Position numbers and translations under genes: made by a program | Shown here: one piece after another, positions 26,119 to 33,037 of the stretch | Layout of the letters: each line of letters begins with the position of its first letter | Numbering within the stretch: position 1 is the stretch's first letter | Assembly (NCBI GenBank): GCA_026990385.1 | Contig: JALXDL010000046.1 | Coordinates: forward strand, 1 to 64,000 | DNA from: DRKI01 sp011051875 | GTDB taxonomy: Bacteria > Desulfobacterota > Desulfobulbia > Desulfobulbales > Desulfobulbaceae | Reading direction: 5' to 3' | DNA: 64,000 nucleotides | Notes under the pieces: generated by a model | The model's database searches: none | What the model saw: the letters and a program-made list of their open reading frames with translations, nothing else | What the model was told of the DNA's origin: nothing

Positions 26119-26961
26119 TCATGGCGGGGCAGGGAGTTTTTCGCCCAGGAAACGGACAGCGGGGCCGGAGCGGATGATGCGGGTCTTTTCCGGGTGGATC
26201 TGGAGGCCGATCTTTTCCAGTTCCCGGACCGCGAATCCCAGGGCCTCCTCGGCCCTTGCCCGGCGGTCGGCAAAGAGGAGGAAGTCGTCGGCGAAACGGA
26301 CAAAGGGGATGTTTTCTTTTTCCAGGGCCCGGTCGAACCGGTCCAGGTAGAGGTTGCAGAAGAGCGGCGAGAGGATGGCGCCCTGGGAGATGCCGCGCCG
26401 GCTGCGCAGCAGGCTGGTGTGGTGGGCGCCCTGGGCGAGCCAGCGCTCGACGAGGGCCATGGCGGCCCTGTCGCGGAGGAAGTGTTTGAGCACCTGCAGC
26501 AGCTCCCTGTGGGGGATGGAATCGAAGAAGCTGCGAATGTCGGCGTCCACCAGCCATGCCTGGCCGACGCGGACCCGTTCCCGGACCCTGGCCAGGGCCA
26601 TGGCCACCGACCGGCCCGGCCGGTAGGCATAGGAGTCGGGGTGAAAGAGTTGCTCGGCGCGGGGTTCGAGCACGATGAGCAGGGCCCGCTGCACCAGCTT
26701 GTCGCGCAGGTACTGGGCAGAGATGATGCGCCTGCCGCCGCTGGCCTTGTTCATGGTGAACTGGCGCACGGGCTGGGGGCGGTAGCTGCCGTCCAGCACC
26801 TCCTGCCGGCAGGAGAGAATGTGGGCCAGGAGGTGGCGCTCCAGGGCGTCCCGGGACACGGTCACCGACCAGGGCGTGTGCTCCCGCCGCAGGCGGCGCC
26901 AGGCCTGGTCGAGGACCTCCGGCGCCATGGCGCGCTCAAGGAGCGTCCTGCTGCCCTTCAT
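26119..26961 (-). CDS. CRISPR-associated reverse transcriptase
   Basis: The 280-residue reverse transcriptase belongs to the group II-intron-like class found with CRISPR adaptation genes. Catalytic residues are visible in VDADIRSFFDSI (D139/D141) and FADD (residues 223-226) within IPFVRFADDFLLFA. RRGISQGAILSPLFCNLYLD is the family motif 4 region. It is a separate protein: it starts in a different frame within the last 26 bp of cas1. With Cas1 and Cas2 it probably allows spacers to be acquired from RNA. There is no endonuclease or maturase domain, so it is not an intact group II intron protein. Confidence 0.93.
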   Translation of the reverse strand: MKGSRTLLERAMAPEVLDQAWRRLRREHTPWSVTVSRDALERHLLAHILSCRQEVLDGSYRPQPVRQFTMNKASGGRRIISAQYLRDKLVQRALLIVLEPRAEQLFHPDSYAYRPGRSVAMALARVRERVRVGQAWLVDADIRSFFDSIPHRELLQVLKHFLRDRAAMALVERWLAQGAHHTSLLRSRRGISQGAILSPLFCNLYLDRFDRALEKENIPFVRFADDFLLFADRRARAEEALGFAVRELEKIGLQIHPEKTRIIRSGPAVRFLGEKLPAPP

Positions 26962-27949
26962 CGCTGTGCTCCAGGTCGGCCATGAACTGCCGGGCCGCCG
27001 CGGTCTGGCCGAGCAGCAGTTCCCGGATGGGCGCCCGCTGCTCCGGCTCGCCCTGTCCGTCGTGGCGGGGCCACTCTTCCCGCCGCCGGGCCCAGGCCTG
27101 GTAAAAGAGCGGCCTGAAGGCCTTGGCCAGCCGGCATCCCTCCTCGCGCCGGTAGTAGAAGCTGGAACGGTCCAGCGGTGCGGTGGCCAGCCAGTCGAGG
27201 ACAAAGTCGTCCACGGCCGGGCGGAAGATCTCCTGGAAATCCAGGGCCAGGGCCTCCCGTCCCGGGTATTCCTGGTGGAGGAAGCCCAGGGAGGGATCGA
27301 ATCCCTCGATGAGCAGGGCCTGGCGCACCTCGGAGAGCAGGAGGGTATAGGCCAGGGACAGGAGACTGTTGACCGGGTCCCGCGGCGGCCGGCGGTTGCG
27401 GCCCTGGAAACGGTGGCGGGCGGGTAGGGTGGCGGCCAGGAGGGCGAACCAGGCCTGGGCCAGGCCGCCCTCCACACCCATGACCTCGCTCACCGTGGCG
27501 GCGTGGTCGAGATGGTGGCCGGCCAGGTGCAGCCGGTCGAGGAACCGCTGCCGTACCCGTTCGGACGGGGCAAAGCGGTCCGACAGGGTGGCCAGGGGCA
27601 GGTGGTACCCGGTGATTTTCCTGCCCACGAACCACCTGGCCATGGCCAGGCAGGCCCCGGCGTCGTCGGCAAGCCGGTGCTGCATGCGGCGCAGGGGCAG
27701 GCGCACGGCCAGGCCGCTGCCCAGCATGGCGGCCTGGGGCGGGCCGTGGACGGCGAGCATCACCACCGGCACGGCGGCGTCGGCCAGGTTCCGCCAGACA
27801 GCGGTGTCGGCCACCGGGTTGCCGTAGACCACCACCTGTTCAAGCTGGCTGATGGGCAGGCTGCACACCTTCTCTCCCTTGTGGCGCAGGAGCAGGCAGC
27901 CGGCCCGGTACTGGATCCTGGTCTGTTTTTGGTCAATGACACAGATCAT
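26936..27949 (-). CDS. cas1: CRISPR integrase Cas1
   Basis: The 337-residue Cas1 is the metal-dependent integrase that inserts spacers at the leader end of the array. Active-site residues are E160 (GVEGGLAQAWFALL), H225 (PSLGFLHQEYPG) and D237/E240 (LALDFQEIFRP). The N-terminal beta domain begins ICVIDQKQTRIQYRAG. GGAGGAAGAA directly precedes the ATG. It overlaps the second cas2 by 4 bp and the reverse transcriptase by 26 bp, so the three are translated together. Confidence 0.95.
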   Translation of the reverse strand: MICVIDQKQTRIQYRAGCLLLRHKGEKVCSLPISQLEQVVVYGNPVADTAVWRNLADAAVPVVMLAVHGPPQAAMLGSGLAVRLPLRRMQHRLADDAGACLAMARWFVGRKITGYHLPLATLSDRFAPSERVRQRFLDRLHLAGHHLDHAATVSEVMGVEGGLAQAWFALLAATLPARHRFQGRNRRPPRDPVNSLLSLAYTLLLSEVRQALLIEGFDPSLGFLHQEYPGREALALDFQEIFRPAVDDFVLDWLATAPLDRSSFYYRREEGCRLAKAFRPLFYQAWARRREEWPRHDGQGEPEQRAPIRELLLGQTAAARQFMADLEHSDEGQQDAP

Positions 27950-28296
27950 TTCTTCCTCCTGGAAAAGAGCCTGGCGATGCGGCTGCCCGGCTTTTCCGGC
28001 ATCCGGTCGGGCCCGGCCGCGTACAGGGAGCCGATCGCTGCCTGCTGCAGGCCGGCGGCCCAGAGGGCGGAGGGGCCGGGTATGGGATAGAGGCGGACAT
28101 CGTCCCTGCGGCCATGTACCCGCTGCCGGATGCCATCCTTGAGCCGCTCCAGGCCATCCGGGTCGGCCCGGATGAGAAAGACGGATTTCTGCAGGGGAAT
28201 GCCCAGTTTCTTGACAAAGGCGTGCGTGCGCTGCAGCCGCCGGGGATTCCTGATATCGTAGGCCAGCAGGTACCACTGTTTTCTCGGCTTGGCCAT
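27946..28296 (-). CDS. cas2: Cas2, second copy (116 residues)
   Basis: The protein has the Cas2 ferredoxin-like pattern: LLAYDIRNPRRLQRTHAFVKKLG at the start with the conserved Asp, then PLQKSVFLIRA. It is longer than usual, with a basic C-terminal tail (RIARLFSRRKK). Cas2 dimers bridge Cas1 dimers in the integration complex. This copy is clearly different from the 94-residue Cas2 encoded 27 bp upstream, so a heteromeric or specialised role is possible. It overlaps cas1 by 4 bp. Confidence 0.85.
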   Translation of the reverse strand: MAKPRKQWYLLAYDIRNPRRLQRTHAFVKKLGIPLQKSVFLIRADPDGLERLKDGIRQRVHGRRDDVRLYPIPGPSALWAAGLQQAAIGSLYAAGPDRMPEKPGSRIARLFSRRKK

Positions 28297-28323
28297 GATG
28301 CCTCCGTAGGGTGTTGATGTTGC

Positions 28324-28608
28324 TCAGCCCACGTACCAGACCGGCACCCGGAAGCCGGGCCGAGCGCAGCGGGTCAGGCCCACGGCCTTCCTGCCCCCGT
28401 CCAGCCAGGCCAGGAGCAGGAAGTCGGTCTCGTGGTCCAGGATGTCGGTGAGCTGCAGGAACAGCTCCTCTGCCTCTGCCCTGGTCAGCCGGCACTCGAA
28501 CACCGAGTACTGGGCATCGAGCCGCCACTGCTTCAGGATCCGGAAGACCCGGCGCCGTCGCCGGTTGGACCTGATGTCGTAGGCGATGACCGCTGCCCTG
28601 CGCCGCAT
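28324..28608 (-). CDS. cas2: Cas2, first copy (94 residues)
   Basis: This is a compact Cas2 with canonical AVIAYDIRSNRRRRRVFRILKQW and AQYSVFECRLTRAEAEEL. Length and motifs are typical of the family. It begins 3 bases after the stop of the coiled-coil gene and is followed by the longer Cas2. Having two adjacent, divergent cas2 genes in one adaptation operon is unusual. Confidence 0.92.
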   Translation of the reverse strand: MRRRAAVIAYDIRSNRRRRRVFRILKQWRLDAQYSVFECRLTRAEAEELFLQLTDILDHETDFLLLAWLDGGRKAVGLTRCARPGFRVPVWYVG

Positions 28609-28611
28609 GGC

Positions 28612-29148
28612 CTACTCGTGGTTCACCTGTTCCGAGATGATGGCCCGGTAGTCGTCGATGAGCTGGTCCAGGGTGGCGAGGAAAGTGGTGACGGCGTTGT
28701 TGAGCCGCTGCTCCTCCCGTTCCCGGATGACGGGGCTCTTGTAGCGTTCCAGCCGTTCGAGGCGGTTGTCGAGGCTGGCAAGGAACCGCTCGGTCAGGAC
28801 ATTGAACCGTTCCACCATCTCGTGGTAGCTGCCGGCAAAGAACTCCATCCGTTCCCGGCGCAGGTGGGCCTTGGCCGTGACCAGGGCGTGGTTGCTCTCT
28901 TCCCTGACCTGGTGCAGGGCGGTGTCCAGCTCCAGGGACAACCGCTTGAGACGGAACTCGAACCCCTTTTCCAGCTCCTTGCGCAGGTATCCCCGCACCT
29001 GCCGGCGGCGGGTCCAGTCGGGGAAGCTCGGAAACGGCGCCCTGCCGTGCCGGGCCAGGGTGTCGCTGACCAGGTCCTGGTTTTCCCGGCCTGCCTGGCC
29101 GTCACGTCCGGGCGGATAGGGTGTGGTGGCGGGTGGGTTGTTCTGCAT
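28612..29148 (-). CDS. Uncharacterised coiled-coil protein in the adaptation operon
   Basis: The 178-residue protein is of a kind I do not recognise. After a proline-rich N-terminus (about 40 residues) it is almost entirely helical and charged, with heptad-like Leu and Glu (KGFEFRLKRLSLELDTALHQV, RLERLERYKSPVIREREEQR). No cysteine motifs or membrane span. GGAGG precedes the start. It lies between the membrane-protein gene (52-bp gap) and cas2 (3-bp gap) on one apparent transcript, which suggests a partner of the membrane protein or of spacer acquisition. Confidence 0.7.
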   Translation of the reverse strand: MQNNPPATTPYPPGRDGQAGRENQDLVSDTLARHGRAPFPSFPDWTRRRQVRGYLRKELEKGFEFRLKRLSLELDTALHQVREESNHALVTAKAHLRRERMEFFAGSYHEMVERFNVLTERFLASLDNRLERLERYKSPVIREREEQRLNNAVTTFLATLDQLIDDYRAIISEQVNHE

Positions 29149-29200
29149 GGCGATACCTCCTCTGGTCCTCTGGTGTGCGCCGGTTGCGTGGCGTGCGGCC

Positions 29201-30298
29201 TCAGCCCGCCGCTGATCCGGCGTCCCTGTCACGGGCCGCGATCCCGGCCTCTTCCATGATACGGTCTCCCGCCCGCCGCACCTGTTCCATGGCGGCACGG
29301 TGGCGGATGGTTTCCTGTTCCACGGCGCCCTCTGCCCGGGCCCTGACCGTCTCCTTTTCCAGTTCTTTGACGTGCAGGGCGTGCAGGACCGGGGCAATGG
29401 CCATGGTGATGGTGGCAAAGGCGAGCATGATCCCGGCCTCCATGAGGAGCGAGACCAGGATGGAGAAGAAAAAGACGAACTGGAGGGGCTGCCAGCGGTG
29501 GTGGAAGATGGCGTCCACCGTGGTGAGCAGGGCCACGATGCGGGGATCGTTCACCTCCGGGTCAGTGGCAAAGTCGGCCCGGAGCACCTGTTGCCGCTGC
29601 CTGGCCGTCTCTGCGCGCAGGCTCGCCAGTTCCTGGTCCAGCCGCGCCTCCATGGCGTTGGCGGACCGCAGGTGGCGCTGCCTGGCCGTGTCGAGTTCCC
29701 GGGCAAGAAGCTCCTTCTCCCCCTGCAGGCGACGGTCGATCTCCCGGTAGCGCGGTCCCCTGAAGACGCCGTTGACCACGTTGTCCATCTCCCGGTGCAG
29801 CATGGTCTCCAGGGTCGCGATCCCGCCGGCGTGGAGGCCGGTGATGGCGGCGATCTCCCGCTGCTGCCTCTCCAGCAGGAGCTTGCGCCGCTCGGCGTAC
29901 CTGGCGCGGATCCGGTCAGCCTGGTCGCGGGAGCGGGCCATGACCGCTGCCAGCCGCTGCTTCCTGATCCTGGCCAGGTTGGGCCGGTCCAGGTGGGCGG
30001 TGAAAAAGAGCATGGAGCAGAGCATGGACAGGGCAAAGAGGCCGAAGCGGAACAAGAACGAGGTGATCCGCACCGACAGGGGATAGGCCTCGGCCGAGAG
30101 ATAGCCGAGGTAGTAGTGCCAGATGACCGCGGCCACCTTGCCGCCTTCCAGGGTGAGAGAGAGGAACAGGGCCAGGAGGGCGGGACTGAGAAAGTGGAGC
30201 AGGATGCGGTACTCGATGAGAAAGGAGCAGAGGAACAGGCCGCAGCCGACCAGGAGCTGGCCTGCCCAGGAGCCGGTGAAGAAGAGATTGGTGCGCAT
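29201..30298 (-). CDS. Uncharacterised membrane protein with central coiled coil, adaptation operon
   Basis: The 365-residue protein has three or four N-terminal membrane helices (within residues 11-101). A basic, Arg-rich coiled coil runs over about 105-250 (RDQADRIRARYAERRKLLLER...). A second hydrophobic block at about 275-325 (FVFFFSILVSLLMEAGIML...) and a charged cytoplasmic tail follow. It is the first gene of the operon ending in cas1 and the reverse transcriptase, with GGAGGAGA before the ATG. I know no named family; the layout suggests a membrane anchor or stress sensor. A role in CRISPR function rests only on operon context. Confidence 0.7.
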   Translation of the reverse strand: MRTNLFFTGSWAGQLLVGCGLFLCSFLIEYRILLHFLSPALLALFLSLTLEGGKVAAVIWHYYLGYLSAEAYPLSVRITSFLFRFGLFALSMLCSMLFFTAHLDRPNLARIRKQRLAAVMARSRDQADRIRARYAERRKLLLERQQREIAAITGLHAGGIATLETMLHREMDNVVNGVFRGPRYREIDRRLQGEKELLARELDTARQRHLRSANAMEARLDQELASLRAETARQRQQVLRADFATDPEVNDPRIVALLTTVDAIFHHRWQPLQFVFFFSILVSLLMEAGIMLAFATITMAIAPVLHALHVKELEKETVRARAEGAVEQETIRHRAAMEQVRRAGDRIMEEAGIAARDRDAGSAAG

Positions 30299-30424
30299 TG
30301 CCGTCTCCTCCGGGGGTGGTATTTTTTCGTGGAATGTCGCGGGACCTTCCCGGGGCCACTGGTGAAAAACGTACCGGGAAATTCGAAATTTTGCCAGATA
30401 AAGAACCGTATTACAGCAAGATAA

Positions 30425-30438
30425 ACTCCAATTGGAGT
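30425..30438. promoter_or_regulatory. Perfect 14-bp palindrome in a divergent intergenic region
   Basis: ACTCCA-ATTGGAGT is a perfect palindrome 20 bp before the start of the rightward 282-residue gene and 127 bp before the leftward membrane-protein operon. Its position suits an operator shared by both; no regulator is identifiable nearby. Confidence 0.4.
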
Positions 30439-30457
30439 AAATGATTGGAGCTGGGCC

Positions 30458-31306
30458 ATGGAGTTCCTGAAAGTACGGGAGGTGCGGGAGAACAGGGCGG
30501 CCGTGCTGGCCGCATTCGAGGAGCTGATGGCCAACCGGGTCGTGGTCGGCCGGCCCGGGGCCCGGCAGTGGCGGTTCTTCAGGGGGTGTGCCGAGCGGCT
30601 GCTGGCAATCGACGGCGAGGATGCCCGGGCGTTTGCCGATATCCCCAGGGCGACCGCTGCCCAGTACAAGTTCGAGGTGGAGCGCAGGTTGCAGCAGTAC
30701 TACCAGGCGCCGGGCAAGAGAAACGAGTACGTCTTTGTCCTTGTGCACGCCAGCCGCCTGCAGTGGCTGGGATTGTCCGCTGCCGACTATCCCTGCCTGG
30801 CCGGATACGCGCTCCTGGTGCGGGACATGGCCGGGAGCGAGGAGGTCCGGGTCGTCATCGGCCGCGAGCTGACCGAGTACCTGGAGCGGGTGGTGGCCCG
30901 GGGCATGGAGGCCGAGCTGCAGGCCTACCTGGCCCTGCCGGAGATCGACCTGGCCGGTCTTGATCCCTGGTTTGTCCGGGACGGTCCCGCCATGCGGCGG
31001 ATCGCGTCGGTGGTGAAGGGCTGCGCCGGCAGGGGGTGGACCCTGCAGAGCCCCATGAATCCCTCCACCTGCCAGTTGCTCTCCGTGCAGGTAAAAAAGG
31101 TGCGCGGCAATGACGCCGAGGTGGCCACCCGGGAGTACTGGTACCTCCGGTGGTGGGACCGGCGCAGGAAAAAATACGCCTATGTCTACCAGGAGACCAA
31201 CCGCCAGGTGTACATCCTGAAAAAGATCAACGGCCAGTGGCGCATCTTCCAGAACATTCGCCCCCAGCCCCGTTCATCCCAGCCGCGGCGCTGGAAACGG
31301 CAGTGA
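30458..31306 (+). CDS. Uncharacterised 282-residue protein between CRISPR modules
   Basis: I cannot assign this soluble protein. The N-terminal two thirds is helical; the C-terminal 80 residues are beta-rich and aromatic (REYWYLRWWDRRRKKYAYVYQETNRQVYILKKINGQWRI), resembling a small NTF2-like or SH3-like fold, then a basic Pro/Arg tail. It is divergently transcribed from the adaptation operon, with a 14-bp palindrome between them. It stands alone, followed by the repeat that flanks the toxin-antitoxin pair. A type III accessory role is possible by position only. Confidence 0.6.
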   Translation: MEFLKVREVRENRAAVLAAFEELMANRVVVGRPGARQWRFFRGCAERLLAIDGEDARAFADIPRATAAQYKFEVERRLQQYYQAPGKRNEYVFVLVHASRLQWLGLSAADYPCLAGYALLVRDMAGSEEVRVVIGRELTEYLERVVARGMEAELQAYLALPEIDLAGLDPWFVRDGPAMRRIASVVKGCAGRGWTLQSPMNPSTCQLLSVQVKKVRGNDAEVATREYWYLRWWDRRRKKYAYVYQETNRQVYILKKINGQWRIFQNIRPQPRSSQPRRWKRQ

Positions 31307-31444
31307 GGGGTGGTCTCAGCGATCTTTTTTTGTCCTGTTCAGGGCCGGCAACAGGAGCAACAGCATCATGGGCAATTAAAGTTGGCCGGTCGCACCGCCT
31401 GCTGATCCTCTGGCCTTTTTCCCTGCATGAGCTGGGCCACACAC

Positions 31445-31745
31445 GGACACCTGTGGTGCATGCGATTGGCACATAATCCTTCATGCCCGCAGAGCGGGCA
31501 CAACCAACGTGACACCGCAGAGCGGTGTCACGAGGTGGAAGACGAGAGGTGTCGCGTGGTGGAAGATGAGTGGTGTCACGAGGTTGATGTGGCGCCCGGG
31601 GTTCAGGAGAGAATCGCTCTTGTTGCACCGCTCTGCGGTGCAACACCTCACCAGGCGCTCTGCGCCATTTGCGTACTGCTTCCGTTTTCAGTTTTCAGTA
31701 GTCAGTAACTGAAGTACACAATTCACCACAGGTGTCTTGTCCAAA
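31445..31745 (+). repeat. Left arm of long inverted repeat, hairpin-rich (copy L)
   Basis: About 300 bp that recur inverted at 32570-32948. It contains four hairpins that share a CGC-AGA-GCG type core with three-base loops: 31484-31500, 31509-31531, 31622-31644 and 31654-31666. A 24-nt unit (GAGGTGGAAGACGAG-type) is repeated about two and a half times. The ends are short inverted repeats, GGACACCTGTGGTG (31445-31458) and CACCACAGGTGTC (from 31724). ORFs here encode only repetitive RCHEVEDE-like peptides and are probably not genes. Confidence 0.8.
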
Positions 31746-31804
31746 GGCATTGAAACCCCTGCGGCTTATAGACCTGTTGATGAGGTAAGAGTTCGCGGAT
31801 GGCT

Positions 31805-32233
31805 TCATTGATCAACACTGGAGGGTTGACAAGATATCCAATTTTCAATGTGAAGATCAGGGACGCGGGAAAATTCTTTTTCGTTATTGGTAATCAGAAT
31901 GCAATTAACAGAAAGCGCGTGAGCCGCAATAAGCATGTCGAGAGAACCGATGGGAGTCCCTTGTTTTTCAAGGCAAGATCGAATCTTACCATAATATTGA
32001 GCAGCCTCGTCCCCGTAAGGTAAAATTTCGAGTGGTGCAACAAATTGGGAGAGCGCTAATTGGTTCTGGTCAGGTTTCGAACTTTTCATAACCCCGTATT
32101 CAAGCTCACTTAATGTTATGGAGGAAATGGCTAGACTTGATATCGGGAGCCGCCGAAAGCGATTAATCACATTTTCTGGCTTTTTCTTGATGATATAAAT
32201 ACAAATAGTTGTGTCGAGAAGGTACGAAATCAT
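31805..32233 (-). CDS. vapC: VapC-type PIN-domain toxin
   Basis: The 142-residue PIN-domain ribonuclease has acidic metal-binding residues D7 (SYLLDTTICIYII), E43 (LSELEYG) and D99 (GSLDMLIAAHAL), with N116 in ITNNEKEF near the fourth position. It would cleave tRNA or other RNA when its antitoxin is degraded. The gene starts within the last 4 bp of vapB. The pair is AT-rich compared with the surrounding DNA and lies between long inverted repeats, signs of transfer. Confidence 0.92.
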   Translation of the reverse strand: MISYLLDTTICIYIIKKKPENVINRFRRLPISSLAISSITLSELEYGVMKSSKPDQNQLALSQFVAPLEILPYGDEAAQYYGKIRSCLEKQGTPIGSLDMLIAAHALSVNCILITNNEKEFSRVPDLHIENWISCQPSSVDQ

Positions 32234-32457
32234 AGTTCTTCCCGACGGTCTTGGGGTGGCTGGCTTCTCTCTTCCATAAAATCGTCAGAAAATTGATCGA
32301 GGCTATTCGCCAATACTGACCACGGGTCATCTTTTGGAATAAGGAGAACAATTTTTCCAATTTTGTTGATGTAAACATCGTCGCCAGAGAAACGAAATTC
32401 TTTGGGTAAACGTATTGCCTGGCTTCGGCCGTTGGTAAAAATCTTGGCTGTTTGCAT
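32230..32457 (-). CDS. vapB: VapB-type antitoxin (AbrB/MazE-like)
   Basis: The 75-residue protein has the swapped-hairpin DNA-binding fold signature MQTAKIFTNGRSQAIRLPKEFRF, then a C-terminal part (DPWSVLANSLDQFSDDF) that would bind and block VapC. The ATG is preceded by AAGGAGG at 6-base spacing; a TTG two codons earlier is less likely. It should repress its own promoter in the AT-rich 32458-32540 stretch. It overlaps the toxin gene by 4 bp. Confidence 0.92.
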   Translation of the reverse strand: MQTAKIFTNGRSQAIRLPKEFRFSGDDVYINKIGKIVLLIPKDDPWSVLANSLDQFSDDFMEERSQPPQDRREEL

Positions 32458-32569
32458 AATCAACCTCCTTGTGGGTATACAGACCTCGTTAAATAGTATG
32501 ACAAGCTGTTTGTAACATATAGATATATCAAGATATTACATGACAGTTGGACGCAAGGCGGTCTGAGCT

Positions 32570-32948
32570 TTCAGTTACTGACTGACAACAGGAGCAGTAC
32601 GCAAATGGCGCAGAGCGCCTGGTGAGATGTTGCACCGCAGAGCGGTGCAACAAGAGCAACCACCCTTCAGGTTCTCCCCTGAACTGCGGGCGCCACCTCA
32701 ACTTCGTGACGCCGCTTGGTTGCCACTGCGTGACGCCGCTCGTCTTCTACTTCGTAACACCACTCGCCTTCACTTTACCTCGTGACACCGCTCGTCTTTC
32801 ACCTCGTAACACCGCTCGTCTTCCATCTCGTGACACCGCTCTGCGGTGTCACGTTGGTTGTGCCCGCTTTGCGGGCATGGATGATTATGTGCCAAGTCGC
32901 AGAATGTATACCACGTGTACGCAATGCACCACAGGTGTCTTGTCCAAA
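32570..32948 (-). repeat. Right arm of long inverted repeat, hairpin-rich (copy R)
   Basis: Reverse-complement counterpart of 31445-31713, longer because a 24-nt unit is expanded: units start at 32705, 32729, 32753, 32781, 32805 and 32829. The same hairpins are present (32607-32619, 32629-32651, 32830-32852, and one near 32861). The final 22 bp (32927-32948) repeat 31724-31745 exactly and in the same direction. The stretch from vapB to cas6 (32458-33037) otherwise holds no gene I can support. Confidence 0.8.
32705..32852. repeat. 24-nt tandem repeats inside copy R
   Basis: Six units begin CGTGACaCCGCTCG or CGTAACaCCGCTCG with 24-nt period (one 28-nt step between the third and fourth). The last unit runs into a perfect hairpin, GTGACACCGC / GCGGTGTCAC. 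Spacing is too short and the units too divergent for CRISPR. Copy number differs between the two arms, so the tract probably expands and contracts. Confidence 0.8.
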
Positions 32949-33037
32949 AATACAACCATAGTTATTGGAGCCTTACGAGGTGTGGTATATATCCTGTTCC
33001 GGGGCTTGTCAAAAAATAAAAAGTACGTCGAATATAC

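Noticed and set aside
26936..26961. Reverse transcriptase-Cas1 fusion
   Set aside because: Cas1 ends at a TGA at 26936 and the reverse transcriptase starts in another frame 26 bp earlier, so they are separate overlapping genes unless a frameshift is shown.
31427..31712. Small ORFs rich in RCHEVEDE-like motifs as a protein gene
   Set aside because: They lie entirely in hairpin-rich repeat DNA, occur in several frames and both arms, and lack a ribosome site; treated as repeat sequence.
32705..32852. Tandem 24-nt repeats as a second CRISPR array
   Set aside because: Period is too short, there are no unique spacers, and the units diverge along their whole length.
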